DNA of 10,754 nt, from NCBI GenBank assembly GCA_018623655.1, contig JAAZVG010000041.1, forward strand, positions 1 to 10,754, read 5' to 3'. The notes under the pieces were generated by a model. That model searched no databases and had not been told where the DNA came from. It saw only the letters and a program-made list of their open reading frames with translations. Below are positions 1 to 7,068 of this stretch, one piece after another. Origin of the DNA: Flavobacteriaceae bacterium (lineage in GTDB: Bacteria; Bacteroidota; Bacteroidia; Flavobacteriales; Flavobacteriaceae). The position numbers were made by a program, and so were the translations under genes. The stretch's first letter is position 1. Every line of letters begins with the position of its first letter.

Positions 1-761
1 ATGAGAACCCGTATAAAACACCAATGAAGATCTATCCGGCGGTACACTATGCAATGGGTGGTCTTTGGGTAGATTACAACCTGATGACTACTATTCCTGG
101 TTGCTATGCCGCAGGCGAAGCGAACTTTAGTGACCACGGTGCTAATCGCCTTGGGGCATCTGCGCTAATGCAGGGTCTGGCAGACGGATACTTTGTTCTT
201 CCTTATACTATAGGAGATTATCTTGCAGACGATATTCAAACCGGTGCAATCTCAACCGATGCGCATGAGTTCGAAGCTGCTGAAAAGGAAGTGAGAGGCC
301 GCCTCGAGAAATTAATGTCTGGTTCAGGAAAGCACTCTGTGGATTACTACCACAAAAAATTAGGAAAAATCATGTGGAACAAGTGCGGTATGTCTAGAAA
401 CGAGCAAGGGCTTAAAGAAGCCATAAAGGAAATCGCAGCGCTTCGAGAAGATTTCTACAAAAACGTGCGAATACCTGGTGAGCTAAACGCAATGAATACC
501 GAACTTGAAAAAGCGCATAGAGTAGCAGATTTTCTTGAGCTAGGAGAGCTGTTCGCAGTGGACGCCCTAAACCGAAATGAATCTTGTGGGGGTCATTTTA
601 GAGAAGAGTACCAAACCGAAGAAGGAGAGGCGCTTAGAGATGATGAAAATTATCGATATGCAGCGGCATGGGAGTACACAGGAGTTCCCAGCGAAGCGAA
701 GCTTCACAAAGAGGAACTGGTTTATGAAAACATTGAATTGAAAACACGATCTTACAAATAA
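1..761 (+). CDS. sdhA: Succinate dehydrogenase / fumarate reductase flavoprotein subunit, 3' part
   Basis: Catalytic FAD-bearing subunit of complex II, which oxidises succinate to fumarate on the cytoplasmic face of the membrane. The reading frame is open from base 3 and starts mid-gene, so only the last 252 residues are here; family members in this phylum are roughly 650–670 residues. The substrate-site motif HYAMGG is at bases 45–62 (His codon 45–47). The GANRLGASAL segment, whose Arg (codon 147–149) matches the substrate arginine of the family, comes just after. The rest is the helical and C-terminal domain, ending in ENIELKTRSYK. The ATG at 24 is internal, because conserved sequence (ENPYKTP) continues upstream of it. 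sdhB follows four bases after the stop, so the two are surely co-transcribed. The cytochrome b subunit gene is presumably upstream, outside the window. Confidence 0.95.
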   Translation, partial: ENPYKTPMKIYPAVHYAMGGLWVDYNLMTTIPGCYAAGEANFSDHGANRLGASALMQGLADGYFVLPYTIGDYLADDIQTGAISTDAHEFEAAEKEVRGRLEKLMSGSGKHSVDYYHKKLGKIMWNKCGMSRNEQGLKEAIKEIAALREDFYKNVRIPGELNAMNTELEKAHRVADFLELGELFAVDALNRNESCGGHFREEYQTEEGEALRDDENYRYAAAWEYTGVPSEAKLHKEELVYENIELKTRSYK

Positions 762-765
762 GGAC

Positions 766-1512
766 ATGAAAATTTATCTTAACGTTTGGCGTCAAAAAAA
801 CGCACATACCAAAGGGAAATTCGAAACGTATGACCTTGACAACATCAGTGAAGACATGTCTTTTTTAGAGATGTTAGATGTTTTGAACGAAGGTTTAATT
901 AATGACGGCGAAGAGCCTGTTGTTTTCGACCACGACTGTCGCGAGGGTATTTGCGGCACCTGTTCTATGGTTATCAACGGCAAACCACATGGGCCACAAA
1001 AGCTTACTACTACCTGTCAGCTGCACATGAGGAGCTTTAAAGATGGCGACCATATTACCATTGAGCCTTTTAGGGCCGGAGCGTTTCCAGTGATTAAAGA
1101 TTTAATGGTTGATCGTTCTGCCTTTGATCGGATTCAACAGGCGGGAGGATACATTTCTGTTAATACTTCAGGGCGTCCTGTGGATGCTAACGCTATTCCT
1201 GTTGAAAAGGAGAAGGCTGACGCTTCTTTTAACGCTGCTACTTGTATCGGATGTGGGGCTTGTGTTGCCGCGTGTAAAAACGCCTCAGCAATGCTATTCA
1301 CTTCGGCTAAAGTTTCTCAGTATGCTTTATTGCCACAGGGGCGTGTTGAAGCTTCTTCTCGTGTGTTAAATATGGTGAAACAAATGGATTTAGAGGGGTT
1401 TGGTAACTGTACAAATACCGGCGCCTGCGAAATCGAATGTCCTAAAGGAATCTCTCTTGAAAATATCGCACGAATGAATCGTGAATATTTAAGTGCAAGC
1501 ATCAAAGGATAA
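766..1512 (+). CDS. sdhB: Succinate dehydrogenase / fumarate reductase iron-sulfur subunit
   Basis: Carries electrons from the SdhA flavin to the membrane quinone, probably menaquinone in this phylum. The gene is complete at 248 residues, a normal length. The N-terminal ferredoxin-like domain has the [2Fe-2S] ligands Cys58, Cys63 and Cys66 (CREGICGTC) and Cys84. The C-terminal domain has Cys160, Cys163, Cys166 and Cys170 (CIGCGACVAAC), then Cys215, Cys221 and Cys225 (CTNTGACEIECP). This pattern fits one [4Fe-4S] and one [3Fe-4S] centre. The proline that often follows the fourth cysteine of the first group in proteobacteria is replaced by Lys-Asn. The start is supported by an AAGGA at 760–764 overlapping the sdhA stop codon, although its spacing to ATG is very short. 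A strong hairpin follows the gene. Confidence 0.97.
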   Translation: MKIYLNVWRQKNAHTKGKFETYDLDNISEDMSFLEMLDVLNEGLINDGEEPVVFDHDCREGICGTCSMVINGKPHGPQKLTTTCQLHMRSFKDGDHITIEPFRAGAFPVIKDLMVDRSAFDRIQQAGGYISVNTSGRPVDANAIPVEKEKADASFNAATCIGCGACVAACKNASAMLFTSAKVSQYALLPQGRVEASSRVLNMVKQMDLEGFGNCTNTGACEIECPKGISLENIARMNREYLSASIKG

Positions 1513-1532
1513 TTCTTTTTAATAGAAGTTAA

Positions 1533-1566
1533 GAAAGGCCGCTAACCGCGGCCTTTCGTGCTTTTT
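1533..1566. terminator. Rho-independent terminator between convergent sdhB and accC
   Basis: A perfect 10-base stem, GAAAGGCCGC (1533–1542) pairing with GCGGCCTTTC (1548–1557), encloses a 5-base loop. Four bases later comes TTTTT (1562–1566), so it best serves the plus-strand sdhAB transcript. It sits 20 bases past the sdhB stop and 10 bases before the accC stop. The minus-strand tail is only moderately T-rich, but the hairpin may also stop accC transcription. Confidence 0.88.
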
Positions 1567-1567
1567 G

Positions 1568-2908
1568 TTATTGAGCCATCTCGAAAGACTCCATAAACTT
1601 CGTAGTATAATTACCAGCAATATAGTCTGGATGATCCATGAGCTGTCTGTGGAAAGGTATTGTCGTCTTCACTCCTTCAATCACAAACTCATCTAGAGCT
1701 CTTCGCATCTTGCTAATCGCCTCTTCTCTTGTTTGGGCAGTAGTAATCAACTTGGCAATCATTGAGTCGTAATTTGGTGGAATTACATATCCGCTATACA
1801 CATGAGTATCTAATCGAACTCCGTGGCCCCCTGGCATATGAAGCGTAGTGATCTTTCCTGGTGAGGGTCTAAAATCATTATAGGGGTCTTCAGCATTGAT
1901 ACGACACTCTATAGAATGCAGATTTGGCTCGTAGTTCTTGCCAGAAATAGCCACTCCAGCAGCAACCATTATTTGTTCTCTAATCAGGTCGTGATCGACT
2001 ACCTGTTCGGTAATTGGATGCTCCACCTGAATTCGAGTATTCATTTCCATGAAATAGAAGTCCCCGTTTTTATCTACTAAAAACTCAACGGTTCCTGCTC
2101 CTTCGTATCCAATGAATTCAGCAGCTTTAACCGCCGCTTCTCCCATGCGCTTTCTAAGCTTGGAGGTCATAAAAGGTGAGGGCGTTTCTTCGGTAAGTTT
2201 TTGGTGGCGTCTTTGAACCGAGCAATCTCTTTCTGATAAATGACATGCGCGGCCATTTTGATCTCCGACCACTTGAATCTCGATGTGTCGTGGTTCAAGT
2301 ATCAATTTTTCCATATACATCCCTCCATTTCCGAAGGCAGCAGTTGCTTCTTGAACAGCAGAATTGAAATGCATTTCCATTTCATCTTCGGCCCATATAG
2401 CCCGCATCCCTTTACCTCCGCCTCCGGCGGTAGCTTTGATCATCACTGGGTAGCCCATTGCCTTAGCCGTCTTTTTCGCATCAGCTAAGTCTTTTAATAG
2501 TCCGTCAGACCCTGGGATGGTAGGTACCCCGGCTTCTTTCATCGTCTGCTTGGCTGTAGCCTTGTCTCCCATACGGTCGATTTGTTCAGCAGAAGCTCCT
2601 ATAAACTTAATTCCGTGCTCTGAACATATTTTAGAAAACTTCGCGTTCTCTGAAAGAAATCCATAGCCAGGATGAATAGCGTCTGCATTCGTAATTTCAG
2701 CAGCGGCAATGATATTAGGAATCTTTAAATAAGATTCTGAACTAGGGGCTGGGCCAATACAAACTGCCTCGTCGGCAAATCGTACGTGAAGGCTTTCTTC
2801 GTCGGCCTTAGAGTAAACAGCAACTGTCTTAATGCCCATCTCGCGACATGTTCGGATGATGCGTAAAGCAATTTCTCCGCGATTAGCGATGAGAATTTTT
2901 TTAAACAT
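1568..2908 (-). CDS. accC: Acetyl-CoA carboxylase, biotin carboxylase subunit
   Basis: Carboxylates the biotin carried by AccB, using ATP and bicarbonate, in the first committed step of fatty acid synthesis. The 446 residues match the stand-alone bacterial subunit. The N-terminal domain opens with KKILIANRGEIA. The ATP-grasp region has Lys116, Lys158 and the glycine-rich loop GGGGKGMR (162–169). The catalytic segment MEMNTRIQVEHP contains Glu288, Asn290, Arg292 and Glu296, and Arg336 in CRINAEDP corresponds to the conserved biotin-site arginine. The protein ends soon after the carboxylase C-terminal domain, with no fused biotinyl domain, which distinguishes it from pyruvate or propionyl-CoA carboxylases. 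accB ends 10 bases upstream, so the two form one unit. The carboxyltransferase genes accA and accD are not in the window. Confidence 0.97.
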   Translation of the reverse strand: MFKKILIANRGEIALRIIRTCREMGIKTVAVYSKADEESLHVRFADEAVCIGPAPSSESYLKIPNIIAAAEITNADAIHPGYGFLSENAKFSKICSEHGIKFIGASAEQIDRMGDKATAKQTMKEAGVPTIPGSDGLLKDLADAKKTAKAMGYPVMIKATAGGGGKGMRAIWAEDEMEMHFNSAVQEATAAFGNGGMYMEKLILEPRHIEIQVVGDQNGRACHLSERDCSVQRRHQKLTEETPSPFMTSKLRKRMGEAAVKAAEFIGYEGAGTVEFLVDKNGDFYFMEMNTRIQVEHPITEQVVDHDLIREQIMVAAGVAISGKNYEPNLHSIECRINAEDPYNDFRPSPGKITTLHMPGGHGVRLDTHVYSGYVIPPNYDSMIAKLITTAQTREEAISKMRRALDEFVIEGVKTTIPFHRQLMDHPDYIAGNYTTKFMESFEMAQ

Positions 2909-2918
2909 AGCGACTTAA

Positions 2919-3395
2919 TTAAGAAGGGTCTACTAAGAAAAGTGGTTGATCAAACTCTACAGGAGAGGCGTCGTCTACTAATATCTTGACGATTTTGCCT
3001 GATACTTCTGACTCGATATCGTTGAACAGCTTCATTGCTTCAATTACACACAACACATCGCCTTCACTCACAGACGAACCGACCTCTACAAAGTTAGGCT
3101 TGTCAGGTGACGGCTTGCGGTAAAATGTTCCGATAATTGGAGACTTCACTGTAATGTAGTTGTTTGAGTCTTCTTCCTCTTTTGCAGGAGCAGCAGGTGT
3201 TTGTGCTACTGGAGCTGGAGCAACAGGAGCCATAGCTGCATGAACAGGTATTTGCTGTACAATAGTAGCCTCCGCTTGCCCTGTAGATTCTGAAGTCTTA
3301 ATGGTAATCTTGATGTCTTCGGTCTCAAGTTTCACTTCGCTAGCGCCAGATTTGGCAACGAAGCGAATGAGATTTTGAATTTCTTTAATATCCAT
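2919..3395 (-). CDS. accB: Acetyl-CoA carboxylase biotin carboxyl carrier protein
   Basis: Carries the biotin that shuttles carboxyl groups between AccC and the carboxyltransferase. It has 158 residues, close to the usual length. The N-terminal helix region (MDIKEIQNLIRFVAKS) is followed by a flexible Ala/Pro-rich linker at about residues 53–71. The biotinyl domain then occupies about 79–156. The biotinylation motif EAMKL places the modified lysine at residue 122. The thumb-like segment SPIIGTFYRKPSPD (85–98) upstream of it is typical of true AccB proteins. The gene lies 12 bases after fabH and 10 before accC, and is probably co-transcribed with both. I see no clear Shine-Dalgarno sequence. 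Confidence 0.97.
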   Translation of the reverse strand: MDIKEIQNLIRFVAKSGASEVKLETEDIKITIKTSESTGQAEATIVQQIPVHAAMAPVAPAPVAQTPAAPAKEEEDSNNYITVKSPIIGTFYRKPSPDKPNFVEVGSSVSEGDVLCVIEAMKLFNDIESEVSGKIVKILVDDASPVEFDQPLFLVDPS

Positions 3396-3407
3396 TACGT
3401 TACTTAT

Positions 3408-4409
3408 TTATTCTTGATTTGTGTATGCCCATTTTATAAATGCTGCTCCCCAGGTAAATCCTGCACCAAAAGCAGCAAAAACTAAATTGTCTCCTTTTCT
3501 CAATTGCGATTCATAATCGCAAAGCAGAAGAGGAATAGTGGCAGCTGTGGTATTCCCATAGCGACCAATGTTCATCAATACCTTGTTATCTCCAATGCCC
3601 ATTCGATGAGCAGTGGCGTCAATAATACGCTTGTTGGCCTGATGAGCAATCAAATATCGCACATCTTGATGACTCAATCGGTTTCTTGACATAATTTCTG
3701 CTGCTGCATCCGCCATATTAGTGACCGCAAACTTGAAAACAACGCGTCCGTCTTGATAAATATAATGTTTCTTTTCGGCTACAGTTTTTTCGCTAGGAGG
3801 ATGCAATGACCCTCCGGCTTGTATGCCTAAATAGTCTTTACCAATGCCGTCACTTCGAAGATACTCATCGATAAAACCAAGGCCTTCAGTGTTCGGCTCG
3901 AAAAGGGCGGCGCCAGCTCCATCTCCAAACAATACGCATGTGGTGCGATCGTCATAGTCAACTATGGAAGACATCATATCTGCTCCAACGAGAACTACCT
4001 TTTTATAACGACCAGACTCAATATAGGCTGACGCTGACGACATACCATATAAAAAGCCTGAGCAGGCAGCTTGAAGATCAAACGCAAATGCATTTTTAGC
4101 GCCTAAATTCGTGGCTACCTGTGCTGCGGTGGCAACGACAGGCATATCAGGTGTTGCGGTAGCTACTAGCAAAAGATCAATGTCAAGTGGGTTAAGGCCT
4201 GATTTATTCATCAGGTCTTTGACGGCCTCTGTGGCCATAAAAGCAGTTGCCTTGCCTGGAATGTCTAAGATGCGTCGCTCTTTGATTCCGGTGCGAGTGG
4301 TAATCCACTCATCATTGGTCTCAACCATTTTTTCAAGAGTGGTGTTGTCCAAGACCTTTTCTGGAAGGTACTTTCCAATTGCGGTAATTGCAGCCGTTAT
4401 TTTTGGCAT
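3408..4409 (-). CDS. fabH: 3-oxoacyl-[acyl-carrier-protein] synthase III
   Basis: Condenses acetyl-CoA (or a branched starter acyl-CoA) with malonyl-ACP to begin fatty acid synthesis. With the start used here it has 333 residues. The catalytic triad is visible: Cys116 in DLQAACSGF, His256 in IAHQAN and Asn286 in GRYGNTTAA. The end motif FGAGFTWGAAFIKW is also typical. I chose the ATG at 4409 (MPKITAAITAIG) over an in-frame TTG at 4418. The ATG matches the usual start of the family, and the TTG would add only three unsupported residues. It probably forms an operon with accB and accC, separated from the upstream rpmF by a terminator. Bacteroidota make much branched-chain iso fatty acid, so a branched starter is plausible, but the sequence does not show it. 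Confidence 0.95.
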   Translation of the reverse strand: MPKITAAITAIGKYLPEKVLDNTTLEKMVETNDEWITTRTGIKERRILDIPGKATAFMATEAVKDLMNKSGLNPLDIDLLLVATATPDMPVVATAAQVATNLGAKNAFAFDLQAACSGFLYGMSSASAYIESGRYKKVVLVGADMMSSIVDYDDRTTCVLFGDGAGAALFEPNTEGLGFIDEYLRSDGIGKDYLGIQAGGSLHPPSEKTVAEKKHYIYQDGRVVFKFAVTNMADAAAEIMSRNRLSHQDVRYLIAHQANKRIIDATAHRMGIGDNKVLMNIGRYGNTTAATIPLLLCDYESQLRKGDNLVFAAFGAGFTWGAAFIKWAYTNQE

Positions 4410-4430
4410 AAAAGGCAACTTTTGGTCTAG

Positions 4431-4459
4431 CGAAATTACTGTTTTTTTAAGAAGGACAA
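4431..4459 (-). promoter_or_regulatory. Possible Bacteroidota-type promoter for fabH-accB-accC
   Basis: On the minus strand, TTG (4459–4457) is followed after 18 bases by TAATTTCG (4438–4431). This differs from the Bacteroidota –7 consensus TAnnTTTG at one base. It lies between the rpmF terminator and the fabH start and would give a leader of roughly 15 bases. It is needed if the upstream terminator is effective. The match is imperfect. Confidence 0.35.
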
Positions 4460-4477
4460 GGTTTCAGTATGGTCCAT

Positions 4478-4512
4478 AAAAAAACTCTCGTGTCACAAAC
4501 TACACGAGAGTT
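4478..4512 (-). terminator. Rho-independent terminator after rpmF
   Basis: A perfect 11-base stem, AACTCTCGTGT (4483–4493) with ACACGAGAGTT (4502–4512), has an 8-base loop. On the minus strand it is followed at once by a run of T (complement of the A run at 4478–4484), the classic arrangement for ending the transcript coming from rpmF. The plus-strand side also has TTTTTT at about 4519–4525, but no plus-strand gene needs it. It splits the minus-strand gene block into a DUF177–rpmF part and a fabH–accBC part. Confidence 0.85.
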
Positions 4513-4535
4513 CTAAATCTTTTTTCGACCGAAAT

Positions 4536-4736
4536 TTACTCTGCTCCTGCTTCTTCTGCAGAATCAATAAGCACTTGGCCTCGGTAATAAAGTTTACCCT
4601 CGTGCCAATGAGCGCGGTGCATTAAATGCACCTCTCCGGTTGTTGAATCTTTTGCAAGAGTAGGAGCCGTAGCCTTGTAATGGGTACGTCTCTTGTCTCT
4701 GCGCGTTTTTGATATTTTTCTTTTAGGATGTGCCAT
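4536..4736 (-). CDS. rpmF: 50S ribosomal protein L32
   Basis: Small basic protein of the large ribosomal subunit, 66 residues. The N-terminus MAHPKRKISKTRRDKRRTHY is a strong match to the family, followed by a TTGEVHLMHRAHW segment where zinc-ribbon forms carry CxxC pairs. There is no cysteine at all, so this is the zinc-independent form. The tail is acidic (SAEEAGAE). An AAGGA on the minus strand (4745–4741) precedes the ATG with a short spacer, a ribosome binding site that is rare among the genes here. It follows the DUF177 gene by 22 bases, the widespread yceD–rpmF pairing, and a strong terminator follows it. Confidence 0.96.
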   Translation of the reverse strand: MAHPKRKISKTRRDKRRTHYKATAPTLAKDSTTGEVHLMHRAHWHEGKLYYRGQVLIDSAEEAGAE

Positions 4737-4758
4737 ATCTTCCTTATTTAAACGTCTT

Positions 4759-5289
4759 TTATTTCAATAAATCTTTTAAAGCGTCCCATCTGGGGTCACT
4801 TTCGTTGGTTTCTTCTTTTTCCTCTACAATCTTAGGCCTGAGATCTTCAAGCTTTTCAAGCAGTGGAGATTCTAATGATCCATCTTCTACTCCTGGGTGA
4901 ATTCGTTTCTGCGGAAGACTTAACACCGTCATTTCATACAGGTACTGTGCGACGTTGAATTGATGTTCTCCGTTAGGAAGAACAAGAAGCTCGTCATCTT
5001 CGTCATTATACTCCTCCCCAAATTTTATTACAAGATTGAGCGCAGGGGTTACGTTCATTTTAAACGGCTCGTTAGTAAGATCGCAATTAACCGTAACGGT
5101 TCCGCTTCCTTTCAAAACTAATTCCATCATCGTGCTACCCTTAGTTAGCGCAGCTTTAATAATCAAATCAGCGTTGTAAAACTCATTAAAACCAAAATGT
5201 TCAAAGAACGAATCATTGAGTTCATATTCTAACTCATGATTTCCTTGCTTGAGGCCTATAAAGGAAATGTCGAAATCCTTTAACTTCAT
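4759..5289 (-). CDS. DUF177 (YceD-family) protein, partner of rpmF
   Basis: Member of the DUF177/YceD family, usually encoded directly upstream of rpmF. Relatives are linked to ribosomal RNA maturation and large-subunit assembly, but the molecular role in this phylum is not settled. The protein has 176 residues from the ATG at 5289 (MKLKDFDISFIGLKQGNHEL). A central segment, GTVTVNCDLTNEPF, holds a single cysteine at 69 where some relatives have a CxxC pair. An acidic stretch (EEYNDEDDE, 92–100) and the ending DPRWDALKDLLK are typical. An in-frame TTG at 5313 would add eight residues. I rejected it because it falls almost at the predicted transcription start. The gene probably heads its own transcript with rpmF. 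Confidence 0.88.
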   Translation of the reverse strand: MKLKDFDISFIGLKQGNHELEYELNDSFFEHFGFNEFYNADLIIKAALTKGSTMMELVLKGSGTVTVNCDLTNEPFKMNVTPALNLVIKFGEEYNDEDDELLVLPNGEHQFNVAQYLYEMTVLSLPQKRIHPGVEDGSLESPLLEKLEDLRPKIVEEKEETNESDPRWDALKDLLK

Positions 5290-5324
5290 AATTAAATGCT
5301 TAATAGAGCCCAAGTTAAGGCCTG

Positions 5325-5353
5325 CAAATATAGAATTAATTTAGGAATTCCAA
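5325..5353 (-). promoter_or_regulatory. Bacteroidota-type promoter for the DUF177-rpmF transcript
   Basis: On the minus strand, TTG (5353–5351) is followed after 18 bases by TATATTTG (5332–5325). This is a full match to the Bacteroidota –33/–7 pattern TTG…TAnnTTTG. It lies in the 73-base gap after pdxA. Transcription would start near 5318 and leave a leader of about 30 bases before the ATG at 5289, which also supports that start codon. Of the promoter candidates in the window this is the most convincing. Confidence 0.65.
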
Positions 5354-5362
5354 GCGCCTTGT

Positions 5363-6430
5363 TTAGACGAATTTTGGTCTTCTTTTTGCTTTTCTGTCTT
5401 GAGCCTTAAGTACATCCGAACTCATTTCTGCATAATCTTGTCGCGAACGAAACACGTCGATAGCAGTAAATACAGCCTCTTTGAATGAGCTTTCGTCTGC
5501 AATTCCTTTGCCTGCGATCTCGTAAGCCGTTCCGTGGTCGGGGGAGGTTCTCACTTTTGCTAGACCCGCGGTATAGTTCACGCCCTTTCCAAAAGACAAT
5601 GTTTTAAATGGTATTAGTCCTTGGTCGTGATAGGCCGCAAGAACGGCATCAAACTGCCCAAAACTGTTAGCCCCAAAAAACCCGTCGGCAGCATAAGGGC
5701 CAAAAACGAGCTGACCTTCTTCGAATAATTCGGCAACTGCGGGTTTCATAATGCGCTCGTCTTCTTCGCCTATTGTTCCGTTGTCGCCGCTGTGCGGATT
5801 AATTCCTAGAAGGGCAATTTTAGGACGCACAATGCCGAAATCTTCTCTTAGCGATTTCATCATGGTTGTTACTTTAGAGCGAATCAGTTTGGTTGTTATT
5901 GCATTGCTCACTTCTGAAACTGCAATATGATCAGTAAGCAGCCCAACTCTTAAACGATCTGCCACCATAAACATCAGAGCTTCAGCGCCGAGTTCTTTGG
6001 CTAGATAATCAGTGTGGCCCGGAAAACTAAACGTCTCAGACTGTATGTTACTTTTGTTTATTGGTGCAGTTACCAGCGCATCTATTTGGCCTTCTTTAAG
6101 TGCTTTCGTTGCAGACTCCAGAGAAACTACAGCTAATTTTCCGGCCTCAGGAGTATTTTGTCCAAAGGCCAAATCAAAATCTGTATCGATAGCTTGGTAA
6201 ACATTTATCTTGCCCGCCTCTATTCGGCTCAAATCTCTAATGCCATGAAATTTTATGTCAAGACTCAACTCGCTCACTTGTTTTGACATTATTCTGTTTG
6301 AAGCAAAAAAGATTGGGGTACAGCTGCTAAGCATCCGCGAGTCAAGAAAGGTCTTTAACGCTACTTCGCATCCGATGCCATTTAAATCGCCAACAGAAAT
6401 ACCTATTTTTACCGTGTCTTTTGCCTTCAT
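5363..6430 (-). CDS. pdxA: 4-hydroxythreonine-4-phosphate dehydrogenase
   Basis: Oxidises 4-phosphohydroxy-L-threonine, with NAD as acceptor, in the DXP-dependent route to pyridoxal phosphate (vitamin B6). The 355 residues are slightly above the usual 330 or so. The N-terminal motif is GDLNGIGCEV (14–23), where many proteobacterial homologues have GDPxGIGPE. Substrate-site GHTDYLA places His139 and Thr140. The three metal-binding histidines are visible: His168 (TDHIAV), His213 (NPHSGD) and His268 (YHDQGL). A C-terminal basic tail (DRKAKRRPKFV) extends beyond the core. It diverges from ribE with 46 bases between, and lies 73 bases ahead of the DUF177 gene, which has its own promoter, so read-through rather than strict co-transcription is likely. 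Confidence 0.95.
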   Translation of the reverse strand: MKAKDTVKIGISVGDLNGIGCEVALKTFLDSRMLSSCTPIFFASNRIMSKQVSELSLDIKFHGIRDLSRIEAGKINVYQAIDTDFDLAFGQNTPEAGKLAVVSLESATKALKEGQIDALVTAPINKSNIQSETFSFPGHTDYLAKELGAEALMFMVADRLRVGLLTDHIAVSEVSNAITTKLIRSKVTTMMKSLREDFGIVRPKIALLGINPHSGDNGTIGEEDERIMKPAVAELFEEGQLVFGPYAADGFFGANSFGQFDAVLAAYHDQGLIPFKTLSFGKGVNYTAGLAKVRTSPDHGTAYEIAGKGIADESSFKEAVFTAIDVFRSRQDYAEMSSDVLKAQDRKAKRRPKFV

Positions 6431-6449
6431 AGATAGTCTATTGAAGAGA

Positions 6450-6457
6450 CAAAGTTA
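6450..6457 (-). promoter_or_regulatory. Candidate -7 box for pdxA
   Basis: The minus strand reads TAACTTTG at 6457–6450, a full match to the Bacteroidota –7 element TAnnTTTG, 20 bases ahead of the pdxA ATG. The spacing predicts a very short leader. No TTG is found about 19 bases upstream, where the –33 element would fall inside the start of ribE, so the call rests on one box. Confidence 0.4.
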
Positions 6458-6476
6458 CTGAATTTTATACCGCAGT

Positions 6477-7067
6477 ATGTTTACAGGAATCATAGAAACC
6501 TTGGCTAAGGTTGTTGCTGTTGAGAAAGAAGGTACCAATCTTCATCTAACCCTAGAAAGTGATCTAACCAGCGAATTAAAAATAGATCAAAGTCTGGCGC
6601 ACAATGGAGTGTGTTTGACTGTAGTGAAAATCGATGGCTCGAAATACACAGTAACTGCCATCGAAGAGACCCTGTTAAAATCAGCTATCGGCGAGCTTGA
6701 GGCGGGTAGTGTTGTAAATCTTGAACGAGCCATGCAATTGGGCGCACGACTTGATGGACACATTGTTCAAGGCCATGTAGACACCACCGCTTCCTGTACT
6801 GAGGTTGTCAATAAAGACGGCAGTTGGATCTTTTCATTCGAATACCCTTCAAACCCAGAACACATCACTATCGAAAAGGGTTCTATAACCGTAGACGGCA
6901 CCTCGCTAACGGTAGTAAATTCAAAAGACAACAGCTTTAGCGTCGCTATTATTCCTTACACCTATGAACATACTAGATTCAACAGCTACCAAGTGGGCAC
7001 AAAAGTGAATCTAGAGTTTGATCTAGTGGGCAAATACATCGCGAAACTACACGCCAGGCAGCAATAG
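6477..7067 (+). CDS. ribE: Riboflavin synthase, alpha chain
   Basis: Dismutates two molecules of 6,7-dimethyl-8-ribityllumazine into riboflavin and a pyrimidine, the last step of vitamin B2 synthesis. The 196 residues are a normal length and contain two homologous lumazine-binding barrels, about 1–97 and 98–190. The start MFTGIIE is diagnostic. NGVCLTV (43–49) in the first half and GSITVDGTSLTV (135–146) in the second are the repeated active-site segments. NLERAM, GHIVQGHVD and NLEFDLVGKYI also match. It stands alone on its strand, diverging from pdxA, with no other riboflavin genes in the window. I see no leader long enough for an FMN riboswitch, as only 46 bases separate it from pdxA. Its stop lies one base from the stop of the convergent symporter gene. 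Some databases call this gene ribC. Confidence 0.96.
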   Translation: MFTGIIETLAKVVAVEKEGTNLHLTLESDLTSELKIDQSLAHNGVCLTVVKIDGSKYTVTAIEETLLKSAIGELEAGSVVNLERAMQLGARLDGHIVQGHVDTTASCTEVVNKDGSWIFSFEYPSNPEHITIEKGSITVDGTSLTVVNSKDNSFSVAIIPYTYEHTRFNSYQVGTKVNLEFDLVGKYIAKLHARQQ

Positions 7068-7068
7068 A

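Noticed and set aside
1109..1369. A plus-strand open frame in another register inside sdhB, with a leucine-rich translation resembling membrane segments
   Set aside because: The hydrophobic look comes from reading sdhB out of frame; sdhB itself has all its cluster cysteines across the same bases.
2240..2488. An open frame of 82 codons on the plus strand inside accC
   Set aside because: It lies wholly antisense to a well-conserved biotin carboxylase gene, has no recognisable protein motif and no promoter or ribosome site of its own; it is a shadow of accC codon use.
3180..3245. Repeat-like Ala/Pro/Gln-rich coding stretch in accB as a tandem repeat or inserted element
   Set aside because: It is the usual flexible linker between the N-terminal and biotinyl domains of AccB, and the units are not regular.
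6431..6476. An FMN riboswitch ahead of ribE
   Set aside because: The gap to the divergent pdxA is only 46 bases, far too short for the aptamer, and none of the expected paired segments is visible.
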